From the NCBI RefSeq assembly GCF_000275845.1, contig NW_006766939.1, forward strand, positions 30,957 through 49,681: DNA of 18,725 nucleotides, given 5' to 3'. The notes below the pieces were generated by a model. It ran no database searches and was not told the origin of the DNA. It worked only from the letters and a program-made list of their open reading frames with translations. Numbering within the stretch: position 1 is the first letter of the stretch; every line of letters starts with the position of its first letter. Below, piece after piece: positions 1 to 10,216 of this stretch. This stretch comes from Dichomitus squalens LYAD-421 SS1. Lineage: Eukaryota > Basidiomycota > Agaricomycetes > Polyporales > Polyporaceae. The position numbers and the translations under genes were made by a program.

Positions 1-1673
1 AGGTTGTATCTAATAGACATGTCTGGTTTCGAAATATGTTAGCTAACAGAAAGAGAGAGAATAGAAACGTGCGATATAGGTCGTCGAAAGGAGTCCCGAG
101 TTGATCAGACTCGGAGGAGGCCCAGTCGACGAGGAAGAGAGAGAGATAGAGACGAGAGTGAGAGATGGTTGTTGTCGAGAGACTAGCTGTCAAAAATATG
201 ACGCGCTCGCTGGCCCGAAGGGGTAGGTGGCGCGTCACGAGAGGGAGAGAGGTTCGCTCGAGGGATAGACAGGGTATGAGTATCTCGATTGAACGCTGGA
301 GTTTGTACATACAGATCTGGGTTTATATACGGTTCATGGGCGCTATAACAGCTCTAAGGTTCGGGAAGACTCGGGCTAGATACGAGTGAGATAAGAGAAG
401 CTGAGAGATCGAGGAGAGACAATCCCGAAGCACGGAGTCGATCAGGTACGAAGGGAGAGAAGAGAAGTAGCGCGTGACGCGGGCGCTACAGCAGCCTTGA
501 CGCCGTTTATCATCAGTCAGACGGGTGCGACACATCTCTCTGCCTCCCTGTCGGATCACTATATGTGTTCCCACCCGCCGAAAGCAATTTAAGTGCGAGT
601 ACAACCTGCTCCCTACCTCCGCTCGCTGTTGTTGAACCTGGGAACGGTTCGCTCGCGTTCTATGATCGGTCCGTATTCTTGTACAAGAGGATCACGAATT
701 AGCGATGTCCCATATCATCCTGACGCACTTCGACTCCCGCGTCCTGTTCTTCTCGCCTCACTTCGCCTCCCGCCCCGCGAAGGTGCGACCCTTGACCAAG
801 ACCGCATGAAGCGCATCGCATGGCGAGGACATGCTCGACGCGTCGCTTCTATATGGGCGAGAATGCAGTTATTTTCGGGCAAGCAGCAGTAGTAGGACAG
901 ATGGGTGAGTATTACAGTCCGTGGAGAATGTTCTCCGCTCCGCGCTCTCCATCCCTTTCCAATCTCCTTCGTTCGCTGATTTCCGCTTCCGTCAGCTTTT
1001 CCCTTCCGTCCTTTCGCATCCAACATCCCCCACTGCGCATCATTAGCCCACAATCGGAAGCCGGTATGGTACGGTACGAACGGGCGTCGTTGTCTACGTT
1101 TACGGACTCTACTAAGCCGCAATAGCGGAATGGGCCAATTGTCATGTGCGTAAAACCTTATGCCTTTCTGCCTACCTTCTCGTCATTGGTATCCCACAAC
1201 TTGAACACGTACCATCTTGTCCTGCCCTGATTTTCTGCTCGATCATCGTGAATCGGCTGTTGCAGACGCTATTGACAAATAAGAATGGACCTCGCGTAGT
1301 TGATAGTATGCTCGCGGCACCGCGACCCAAATCACGGCAATGACCTAGCCTGCTGAAGGCATTTACCAACACGTAAATGGGCTGGCACGCATTCTCGACG
1401 ATGGTATGAAGAGATACATGGAAAGCTGAGGCTGCACAGGGCCAGTGGTATACAAGGTCTTCGTCGCATGACTGCAGGCTGGAGGACGTGTAGGCTGTCG
1501 TCCATGGCGAAGACCTGTGAGCGGAGGGCGTTCCATGGATAGCCGGCTCTCAATGTTATCCCATGTTAGGCAGAGACTGCTCGTCTGTGCGAGCCAAGAG
1601 ACATGGAAACGTGTATCCTGCATGTGATCTAACATTTATCGTCGTACCACGGTGTAGATCGCAATTTCTCCTC
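1..1673. other. Intergenic region left of the O-methyltransferase
   Basis: I see no supportable gene here. The first 170 bases are purine-rich with short GAGA runs (about 49-60 and 131-165). Open frames of 65-138 codons occur on both strands, but they overlap one another, lack recognisable domains and do not link through plausible splice sites. The last part is presumably the 3' flank of the minus-strand methyltransferase gene, whose stop is at 1674-1676. Confidence 0.6.
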
Positions 1674-3773
1674 TCATGCTCCGCCAAGCGGTTCCGCAAT
1701 TATATACGCCCACAGGGAACCTACCGCCCGCTTCACGCGCACGATCCTCCAACCCGCAGACCGAGCGAGTACGTCCATTTCCCGAAACGTCCGCTCCTTC
1801 GCATCGAACCGCCCCAGCATCTAATCATTCCCATTGACAATGAGCCCCTCGATGAATGTCATCGACCACAACAGCAGCCGACGCACCGTGATGTCCAGGA
1901 TGTAGCCATTCGCGCTCGCGCGACCCAGGTTCGGGAGGAGCGGAGAGCCATCAGGGACCAACGAGCGCACCGTGCCTAACGGGTCCGCGTCCGCGTCGCC
2001 CGATCGCCCGTTCTCCCCACCCGCGCTCTCGTCGTCTACGCACGCGTAGGGAAGCAGGTTGTCGACGATCAGCAGCTTCGTTTGCGGGCCCGCCGCCCGT
2101 CGCAGATTCAGCAAGATCCTGAAAACCGCGCCAGCGTGTAAGCCGTCATTTACGTGCGGACAGGACACGGCTGACTTACTCCCAGACCTTCTCGTCAGGC
2201 CAGTTATGCGCGACGGCCCTCAGGAGGTACACTGTGGGCTCGTGGACGACGCCGATGCCCGGGACGCGAAACAGGCCCTGGGGCTGGAAGAAGTCCTGCC
2301 CGTGGAAGGATACGCGGCCCGCCTGGAAAAGCTCCGCGTGTCTGCTGCCCCAAGCCTATTGGCGGGGCACAATGAAGAGATCAGCGACGACAAGACGAGT
2401 AGCGATCACAATCTAGTAGCCTATGCAAACGCCAGTGGGTAGGTTAAGGGTGCCTACCTGGGGCGCAATCGCCACGACCGGCGCCCGGTCTTCAACGACG
2501 AACCGTAAGTGCGGATACGCCTCGGCGAGGATGACCGACACGGAACCAATCCCCCCACCCACGTCGACAACGACCGCGTCCTGTGGGAGCTCGTCCCATG
2601 CGAACCCTGCCGGAGTTCGCACGTCAGCTCGGTTTCGGCCTCTCCGAGCAAGGGGTGGATGAAGAAGAGGGCCGCACCGTGTATGACATTCTCCGCCAAT
2701 TCCCATTGCCGCGTCCCGTTCATTGAATGCCCGAACCTGCGCATCCTGCCTTTGTTCCCGGGCTCTTCGAGCCAATCGTAGTACTTCAGTGGTGTCTTGA
2801 ACGCGAGGTTGAAGGCAGAGGCGTAGTTTGCGCCTCCGTCGTCGACCAGCCAATCAGATAGGTAGGACATCACCTTGAATACTTCGTCTCCGCTGAAAAG
2901 ACACCATCAGCAGGGCAGTCTGGTCAGTCGAAGGGTAACTTGCGATGTGGCGAGGTACGCAGCAACACCATCGGTTCCGTCGTACTTCTCCTCGGGGCTA
3001 TCACGACAGCACTCATCTAGGGAAGTGAAGTAGAACAACTACAGAGACAGAACGTACGACCGAAGAAGCTCCTTAGTTGACTTGCCGGTATCAAGGAAGG
3101 ACGAGAGACGGTTGTTTGCGAAGACGTCAGGCTTCACTTCGCGGAGCCAGTGGTATGTCGCCAAGAGGCGTAGAACACGGCCTGAGTACATCTCAGCATC
3201 CAGCCAGTGGAATGAAGTTCGTCAGAATTACCAAACGCGCAAACTCACCCAGCTTTGCCGGGTCCAGACTTACAGGATCGGGCCTCCCATCCTCCGTCTT
3301 GCGGTGCAATCCGCCAGCCTTCGACGCGATCTCCTCGACATGCAGGCCGTCCGGGCCTGCTTCGCGGAGTATCTCCACGACGTTCGCAGATTCCAGAACC
3401 TGCAGACACGCGAGGAAGGCGCCCTGTATAGCGACTGCGCATGAGTGTATCCGTCGCATGTGGGGACGAATGCCGAGATCTGAGACGCACGCACCGCGTT
3501 GACGCTCTCGACCAGAGAGTAGAACGGTTTATGGACAGTCGCAGTTAGCTGTCCGCACGCAGCCACTATGCGGTTTGCAGCCGCGAAGACCCTTGGCTCG
3601 ATTGTGAGTGCTTCGGCCATGGCGACATCGGGCGCGTGCTTCTGGGTGGAGTAATAGGGGTCGTCCAGGTGCGGATAGTCGACCTTCGACGGCGCGGACT
3701 TGTAAGTTTTCTCCATGTCGTCCAGCGATCTCCCTATCTCTGCGTGTAGTGCTCGGAGGGTAGAGAGGGCCAT
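1674..3773 (-). CDS. SAM-dependent O-methyltransferase (fungal secondary-metabolite type), nine exons, complete
   Basis: Predicted cytosolic enzyme that transfers a methyl group from S-adenosylmethionine to a hydroxyl of a small molecule; the substrate is unknown. Exons, 5' to 3': 3773-3491, 3434-3249, 3181-3058, 2997-2944, 2892-2678, 2606-2458, 2355-2180, 2118-1887, 1820-1674. They total 1566 nt (521 codons plus stop) with all phases closing. The N-terminal half is the helical dimerisation/winged-helix region (LGRVLRLLA near residue 155). The SAM site is VVDVGGGIGSVS at about 300-311, with acidic ED at 326-327. The catalytic-base motif reads AHNWPD at 386-391 (His387), where this family normally has HDW. 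The start ATG at 3773 has A at -3 and G at +4; an in-frame ATG at 3800 is an alternative. The intron at 2943-2893 must use a GC donor to keep frame. No signal peptide is seen. It is co-oriented with the flavin monooxygenase 961 bp upstream. Confidence 0.92.
2893..2943 (-). other. GC-AG intron inside the O-methyltransferase gene
   Basis: The intron opens with GCAAGT and closes with TTTTCAG. It joins TC to C in phase 2, giving the family-typical SGDEVFK. A GT donor 4 nt further on would put the next exon out of frame. GCAAGT pairs well with U1 snRNA, as is normal for GC donors. Confidence 0.8.
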
Positions 3774-3826
3774 CTTGAGAATCCGGACAAGACGAAGCAA
3801 AGCGATATGCGAAGGGTTTGTACGAC

Positions 3827-3832
3827 TTTATA
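3827..3832 (-). promoter_or_regulatory. TATA box of the O-methyltransferase gene
   Basis: The minus strand reads GCTATAAAG here, 54 bp upstream of the chosen ATG. That fits a short 5' leader and supports 3773 (or 3800) as the start region. No terminator or operator is evident. Confidence 0.6.
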
Positions 3833-4734
3833 GCCATCGAAACACCATCCTCAGGAAGTCCTCTGCGGACAGGGTGAGAACGTAAGGTGCTGCTCTGTCC
3901 CAGAGGTTTGGAAGACTATGAGTTCTGCAAGCCGTCTGACATTGACTTACCCTTGTACCGGAAGATGCTTGCACGGACTCAGAGAACGCGGCGCCCGCGG
4001 CGTCACGAGCCGAAAACTAGTACGTACCATATTGACGGGCTTGTATGCGTACCGCTATCACAACCCGGCACATCTGCTCATGGGTTGTCTTTGAGGACAC
4101 ATCGGTGGTTGTAATTGTACTGAGACTACCTGCCAGAGACGGGTCGGAGAGTAGCCAGAACGTTGGAACTTGGACACTCCTCGGGCTTTATAGGTTTGAG
4201 AGAGTTTGCGCGTAGTCTGCGGGTTACGCTCCAAGCGTTTTGAACCATCCAGACTCCAAGCCAAGATCGACAGTTACTATGGAGTATCCACAGGGAGGCT
4301 ACATAGTACTGTCGTGGATGAAGCGACGGAGCCCAATGAAGAGTGTCCATGATGGATTATCGATGATGGGAGCCGGGCGCTCCGAGTTACTTCGGCATTG
4401 CAGCCTGCGAAGATTATATTCGGGTTTATTCGACATAGAAAATCTAGCAGTATGCTGCTCCCACCGGGCTATGCCCAGTCGTGCAACATTTCTGCTATTC
4501 AGTCTCTCCATGTGCAGATCGAGCTTGGACAAGGCGTGCGCTGCATAGCCAGCACGAAGATGCGGAAGAAGACGTTAAATATTGTATTCAATCTCATGGA
4601 TTACGTATAACGGTTGAAAAAGCCGACGACCTCCCTAGAAACACAACACGGCGCGTGTAGTCGACAGATAATAGAGAAGCTATAATTGTTGAATGGTCTA
4701 GCGATCAATCAGTCGGAACTGTCCAAATAAGTCG
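3833..4734. other. Spacer between the two enzyme genes
   Basis: About 0.9 kb separates the upstream region of the methyltransferase from the monooxygenase stop. Frames of 60-100 codons occur on both strands (for example plus 3887-4114 and 4240-4548, minus 4126-4350). None shows a recognisable domain or joins into a longer spliced frame. I treat it as a promoter/3'-flank spacer. Confidence 0.55.
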
Positions 4735-7367
4735 TCAGCCAGAGCTGTTTCTGGGGCGGATGAATGGGTCTTTACCAGGAGGTCGATCCACGTATTCTTC
4801 TCGCAAGTACCACGCGCCTGAACAAGACCATTAGCGCCATGCACCCGACGGATCCCTGCGATACGTACGATCTCCAGTCATGGTCTTCTCGTTCCACGTC
4901 TGACCGTCACCTAACCAGTACATCCTGTTAGGGATGGGGTCCGCTTGCTCATAGTTGTAGTCTTCCCATCGAGGGTGACGAAGAGCTTTCAGAGCGTGCA
5001 AGGTGGATCCTGCACCGGCGATAGTCAGTACGTGCAGAGCCGTCTGAGAAGGCGATCTATACCTGGCCAAAGCCCGACAATCCTACCATCAGACTTGTTC
5101 ATCTTGTACCAAGAACGGCAGTTCTCGCTATAAACAGACTGCGCCCGCGTAAGACTCGCGAACGATCAGAGTCGACGTGTATATTTTACCTTCGGGAAAT
5201 AGCTCTACCAAATCCGGTACGTCAGCACAGCATGCATCCCTCGAACTGAACGAGCGCACATCGATGTACTGGTCGAAGTCGCGGAGTGCCTCCGGCTTGA
5301 CTTCGATACTCTTGAGGCGCTCGCGCTGCAGCTTTGCAGTCGCTTGGACAGCGTACATGATTTCGAACTCCATGAGAGCGAGCAGCGACCCAGAACCGAC
5401 ACCCGAGTTCGGCCCGAATGACATGAAGAAATTGGGGAACCCGTCAACGGCGACTGACAGGTAGGAGACGGGATGAGGCTTCCAGCGTTCGTTGAGCTCG
5501 ACTCCATTACGCCCGACGATCTTGAGAGGTAGCTGGAATGTAGTATCGTACCCTGTTGGATGAACAGGAGTGAGCAAGAGCGTGAAATGGTGCAGAAGGC
5601 AACAAGATACCGGTAGCGCAGAACACCACGTCGAATTCTTCATGTTTGCCATCGATAGTTTCTATGCCTGTCTCCGAAAAGCGCTTGATCGACGTGCTAT
5701 TGAACTCTACCTGTGCTCGATGATCGTCCCAGACTACGTGAGAAACATACAAAAAGCGTGGAAAAGGTGCTCAGAACTCATACTCACGTTGTCTTCGCAC
5801 AGGGCCTCCAGGTACCCAGGGCCAGGAGTAAGTCGCCGGCATGCGACTGGGAAATCAGGTATCACTACCATAAGTTCGGCGCAGGCCGAATGCATTCGCG
5901 ATTAGCACCGTGACCCCTGGGGAAGCTACAAGGCGAGAATATTGGACAGCGTCACGTACATCTCTCAGCGATCCACGGCTTCTTCGCCAGTTTCTCCTCC
6001 ATGTTCTGCCTGAACACTTTTTGAGCAGTCAGCTGCATCTCCGTGCCTCGTAGGGTCGATGAGTGCAGCGACTGCGTCCGTCACCTGGTGAGAATCTAGT
6101 CCGGAAGATTAGTATAGCCTAATACCTACGTTGATGTCGTGTTCCACGGTCCAGCGGAAGTGATCGTAAAACTTGTCATCTGTCCTCAGGCGTTCAATCT
6201 CCTCCGGCGTGAACTTGACTATTGGCGGCACGAAGCCCGGCTCAGTCGACGTAAACGGAATAGCGCAGCGCATTGCTCACATTCTTCCGCCGTCTTGGGC
6301 TCACGTCCCAGCAGCGCTGCGAACGTGTTGGATCCAAAGGGCACCGAGAGCCACGTCTTCCCCCTGACGTAGTTCACAAGTCTCGCAACCCGCGGCTGAA
6401 GCGCAGGCACAAGTTGCAGCGCGCTAGATCCCTAAGCGCGACTGTTAGCACGAGCCCCCGTCAGCGACAGCGTCGTAGGACACTCACCACGCCGATCACG
6501 CCGACCTTCTTGTCCTTCCACGGCTCCACGACCTCCTGCCACGTCTTGTCCGCCGGGTCGAAGCCCGCGCTGTGGTGGAGCACGCCCTTGTACTTGTCTA
6601 TCCCCGGGATGTCGGGCATCTGCCACCGGCTGAGCGCACCGAACGCGGTCACGACCACGTCTGCGACGTCCTCTATCTGCTCCAGGGCGCCGGTCTCGGG
6701 ATTCGCGCGACGGACAAGGATGTGCCATTTCCCGGTGGTCTCGTTGTACGTCGCGTGCGTGACTTCGTGGGAAAGCTTGACGTACTTAAGCACCTTGTAC
6801 TTCTCCGCGACGTCCTCGATGTACTTCCGGATCTCGGCGCCAGGTGCGTAGTACGACGACCAGTCTCGCTGTGGAGTGTCGGACACTGTGGGGGGCGTGA
6901 ACGGACGGAAGCGTACCTTCACTTCGAATGTCAGTTGATACTGCGGGGCCGTCAGCCGCATTCACGAGTATGAGCGGCGAACGTACGCAATGGGATGGTA
7001 TATCGCAAGCCAGACCGCTAAGCATCATGAGGTTCGTGACACGGCCAGCAGGGAATGAATGGAGACTGACGGGTATCGGTTACTGAACCAGGTGCCACCA
7101 ACGCCGGCGCTCTTCTCGTAGATTGTGAGGTCCAGGTTTGGGATCTTCTGCGGGAAACTGAAGTCGACCGTAAGGGGGAGACAAGGGGGACAGGAGGATG
7201 AGAGCGGACCGAATGCCTGCTATGATTCCGCTGAACCCAGCGCCGATAACAACGACCTTGATGGGCCTGTGCTCGTCTATGGAGAAGTCGCCAAGAGGGT
7301 ACGGATAGACGTTGGGAACGGTCTCGTTCGCGGTCTGGGGAGTACGAAAGGAGGTGCTACCGGCCAT
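4735..7367 (-). CDS. FAD/NADPH-dependent flavin monooxygenase (Baeyer-Villiger/FMO-like), fifteen exons, complete
   Basis: Predicted class B flavoprotein oxygenating a small molecule with O2 and NADPH. Exons: 7367-7210, 7157-7071, 7017-6987, 6940-6917, 6868-6488, 6431-6281, 6218-6130, 6071-5960, 5864-5788, 5710-5611, 5552-5260, 5204-5190, 5138-5063, 5009-4869, 4817-4735. They sum to 1818 nt (605 codons plus stop) and all phases agree. The FAD Rossmann motif is VVVIGAGFSG at 38-47. The NADPH Rossmann motif VGVIGVGSSA spans 222-231 and is split by an intron. A degenerate Baeyer-Villiger fingerprint, YKGVLHHSAGFD, lies at 193-204 (His199 kept; Phe and Trp replaced by Tyr and Phe). The ATG motif FCATGYD is at 400-406 and GPNSGVGSGS at 450-459. 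The start has A at -3. No signal peptide or C-terminal membrane anchor is seen. It is co-oriented with the O-methyltransferase, so a shared pathway is plausible. True Baeyer-Villiger versus N/S- or hydroxylating chemistry cannot be decided from sequence. Confidence 0.92.
5190..5204 (-). other. 15-nt micro-exon of the flavin monooxygenase
   Basis: This phase-0 exon encodes SYFPK between an intron starting GTGCGC (5259) and one starting GTAAAA (5189). The acceptor is GGTAG. It completes a stretch reading FDQYIDSYFPKSVYSENC. Skipping it would remove five residues and keep frame. Confidence 0.8.
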
Positions 7368-7431
7368 ACTGGAGGTGGAGATGCGACCTGTGCGAGCTCA
7401 AGCTTGCGATGCAGCGGGAAACGGAGATAAG

Positions 7432-7439
7432 TTTATATA
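7432..7439 (-). promoter_or_regulatory. TATA box of the flavin monooxygenase gene
   Basis: The minus strand reads GTATATAAAC, 65 bp upstream of the ATG at 7367. The spacing resembles that of the O-methyltransferase promoter, so the two genes appear to have separate but similarly built core promoters. Confidence 0.6.
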
Positions 7440-8324
7440 CAGAATCGAGCTGCCGCCATACCTTCGCCGTTAGGCTTGCGATGGGGCCTCGATCGAAAGG
7501 GGCCGCCTTCAACCGGCCGGTTCCCATGACTGAAACAGAGTAAGCTCAGCGGTTCAAATAGCGTATTTGGCAATACTAGTGTCGGCAGAAAGAAGTCACG
7601 AGACGGGGATACGCCCAAGATGGGTGACTCTCTCTCACCTGCACCCACGGCCTCGTCGCTGCGCGTTTCGCGCTTGGACCCATTAAGAGCGCGTCTTCGA
7701 GTCCAATAGACTGGCAGTACACTGACGAGTATCGTGGGCATGTTCGTGTATCCAGCAGAGCGCAGATGGTAAGGCACGATGGTTGCGTAGGATTCTGGGT
7801 CACGAGTCTGCCGGAAAGAAGTCGACCGGCAATATTTCAGCCTCCTGTCGCTCCAAGGGCTCTGTTTCTCCCCGCGTGGACAGTACGCGTATACGTCCTC
7901 ACGTCGTCCCATGACGATACGGCTTGTGGCTGTCGCGCTAGGGTACGGTTAGAAAAAGAATCGTTTTCGAACAGAGAGTTATGAACAGGCGCCCGGATCA
8001 CGCCGTTTCTGACCGGGATTAATAACTGTTATAAACTGTTGTGTCATTGGCTGTTAAGGAGATTATCTAACGCTGCCGAAATATATCAACAGTCGTATTG
8101 CATCGATGATCACCACGCTTCCCATTATCTTGCCTGGCTCGCAATCTGCTACCCTATCCTCATCGTAATCCTTGTCTCCATCATCTGGGTCGCACAAAAG
8201 CATGCGCAAGGCTTTCGCATGGAGATCAACCTCGCCATCTACCTTGAACTCGGTATCTTACGCCTACCGCCTTCGACCGGACTTTTGAACAATATATGAC
8301 CGGGCTGATAGACCCCTGGGCTTT
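7440..8324. other. Upstream flank of the monooxygenase; no gene recognised
   Basis: Contains a 159-codon minus frame (7433-7912) and an 86-codon plus frame (8039-8299). The latter has one hydrophobic stretch (roughly residues 31-51). Neither shows a domain. The longer minus frame overlaps the TATA box and lacks coding character. I do not call either as a gene. Confidence 0.45.
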
Positions 8325-8373
8325 TGAACCGTTAATTAACATGTTAATAACCTGTTAATCAACACCGGGTTCA
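8325..8373. promoter_or_regulatory. GTTAAT-N-AAC repeat cluster within an imperfect inverted repeat
   Basis: Three near-palindromic boxes, GTTAATTAAC (8331), GTTAATAAC (8343) and GTTAATCAAC (8354), start 11-12 bp apart, about one DNA helical turn. They are enclosed by TGAACC (8325) and GGTTCA (8368-8373), forming an imperfect inverted repeat. This looks like a cooperative protein-binding site. The target gene and factor are unknown. Confidence 0.4.
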
Positions 8374-8410
8374 TTATTCTGACTTTCAAACTATACCCTA
8401 TGTCGCGCGC

Positions 8411-8689
8411 ATGAATTTGGCTACGCTCACCGGCTATCTCGTCAAGCAGTCTCCTATGTTGTGGTCTGCCGCGTTTGGTGGGACTGTCCTAGTCGTCGTC
8501 ATCGTCGTGCCCGATTGGCTGGCGCTGCTGTCGGTCCCGCCGCCGTTTCGTCTTGGTGAGAACGATTTCATACACTCCGTACGTGTGTGTAGTACGTCCG
8601 CGGTATGTTGTTTGAGCTCGATTGATGAGCTATGTCGGAGACCACCAAGAGAGCCGCTCCGAGATGATACGTGCCACATTCAGTCCTGA
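8411..8689 (+). CDS. Possible small membrane-protein frame (unrecognised)
   Basis: The frame opens with an ATG and has a strongly hydrophobic segment at about residues 18-41 (AAFGGTVLVVVIVVPDWLALL), followed by PPPF. A splice donor-like GTGAGA follows at about residue 50, so the true C-terminus may differ. No family is recognised and the ATG context is weak (C at -3). The repeat cluster at 8325-8373 would lie in its promoter. It may equally be a chance frame. Confidence 0.18.
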   Translation: MNLATLTGYLVKQSPMLWSAAFGGTVLVVVIVVPDWLALLSVPPPFRLGENDFIHSVRVCSTSAVCCLSSIDELCRRPPREPLRDDTCHIQS

Positions 8690-10216
8690 TTTCGTAGCCG
8701 TGAAGGGCGGAAAGGCATGCATCGGGTCGAGCAGCAGCGGAGTGCGGACGTGCCAGGCAAGCGACGCAAGACGTCTGCACATGGACGTCGACTCGAACTT
8801 GTACCACAGCCAGCGCGCCAGCGCCTGCACGTTGCCTCGCTCTGTGCTCCTTTGGACATCGCCTCGCACCTAGCATCTCACCATCGTCCTGGTTCTCCCT
8901 CGCATTCGACTGGTGTGCCCCCTGCTGTCTACATAGCTAGGCCTCACAACCCCGCGGTACGTCTATCCTTTGCTACTCGGAGATATGCTTCTGCACGCAG
9001 TCCCAGGAAACCGTCTTCGAGGAGCTCTGTCGCATTCGCCCCGCCCTGTCTTCAGCCTGCAGGACGCCTATGTCTTTTATGGATACGTACAACTTGCCAG
9101 AGGTCATTTTTGTGGCAGGTGGAAGCTAAGGGCCGTGCATTCAGTCAATATGCGCCCTACTGACACATGCGATGTGCTTGTGAGCATCACCGGCTCTCGC
9201 CTTCATCTTCTGGAAACGTGCACAAGGATCCGCTATATTGCGCCGAGAAATGCTCGTGGTACGTAAGTTCTCATGGTGCTGGTAGCCAGGGGAAGTTTTG
9301 CTTTGTCTTCCCTCTCCGGCTGCGGCCAGGACGGGATGCGATCCTATGTCTTGCGAGATGCGCCTTCCTCCTCCCTCCTCCCATCTCCGGAACGGCTCCG
9401 ACGTAACGAACAGCCCGCGCCATATCCCCTCCAACGATCGGCGTCCTGCCGCGTCCGGCACCCGCGCGTGTCCGGCCCATCGCGACGCCCACTATTCCTG
9501 GCGCACCCACACACCTGAACTCACTCGCACGACATTCACGCCCTCAACAGCTCCGGCAGCCCCAGCGCCTTATCCGCAGACGACGCTCGACTGGCCGGCT
9601 TCCATGAGCTTGGGGAGCCCTGCTATCGCAAAGTCGGAGGGCCGCTCCCAGCACCGAAGCCGGCCCTGTAGCCGATAGCGGATATGGTGCAGCGTTCGGG
9701 GTGGCGGACGCGAATGGCGCGATTGTGGCGATAGCGCACAAGCGGCTTGGTTGGAGGGTACGTTCTCGTTCTCGCCATCTTCTATCCTAACATATTCATA
9801 TCTCCTGTGCTCGACGTCTTTTTGCTCGAACCACCCGTCCATCTCGTTTTTGCGGAGTCGGATGTCGAACCCAGCTCGGTGTCTGGAGCGAGTTGAAGGT
9901 CGGTCGCTGATGCACTGGTTCTCATACGCAAGACAACAACATCTTCCCCCTCTAGATCCTCCAGGGCGCGCACACCCTTGAGATCTGCTGCGACGCCGAA
10001 GTCTCTATGCCCAAGGATGTTGACCTAGCTAGCCGACTCGCGACACACCGCCGCCGACAGGCAGCGTTCAAGGGTAGCCGTACTCGCTACATGTCCCCTG
10101 TCGTCTACGTACACTGCGCGCCCTCTACCCTACGAGCTAATTCACATCTATGCTATCTTTGCATGCAGATCAAATGATGTCCACGACGAGACAATCAGCT
10201 TTCTGCCTTCCTCGGC
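8690..10216. other. Unassigned, possibly decayed region
   Basis: Many frames of 60-150 codons overlap on both strands, and none joins into a convincing gene. Some stretches have a protein-like look, for example about 9660-9755 plus (containing SGYGAAFGVADANGAIVAIA). They end quickly at stops and no domain is identified. I see no RNA gene or clear repeat. It could be a decayed gene or poorly conserved intergenic DNA. Confidence 0.4.

Noticed and set aside
715..1122. 135-codon minus-strand frame, Arg-rich
   Set aside because: Low-complexity basic composition with equally long frames on the opposite strand and no recognisable domain.
3193..3459. Separate 88-codon gene on the minus strand
   Set aside because: It is exon 2 of the O-methyltransferase extended into the neighbouring introns.
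7433..7912. 159-codon minus-strand frame
   Set aside because: It overlaps the monooxygenase TATA box, has no domain and no splice continuation, and looks like a chance frame.
8411..8560. Signal peptidase 12-kDa-like membrane protein
   Set aside because: Only a hydrophobic stretch followed by PDW is similar; the second membrane segment and conserved ends are absent.
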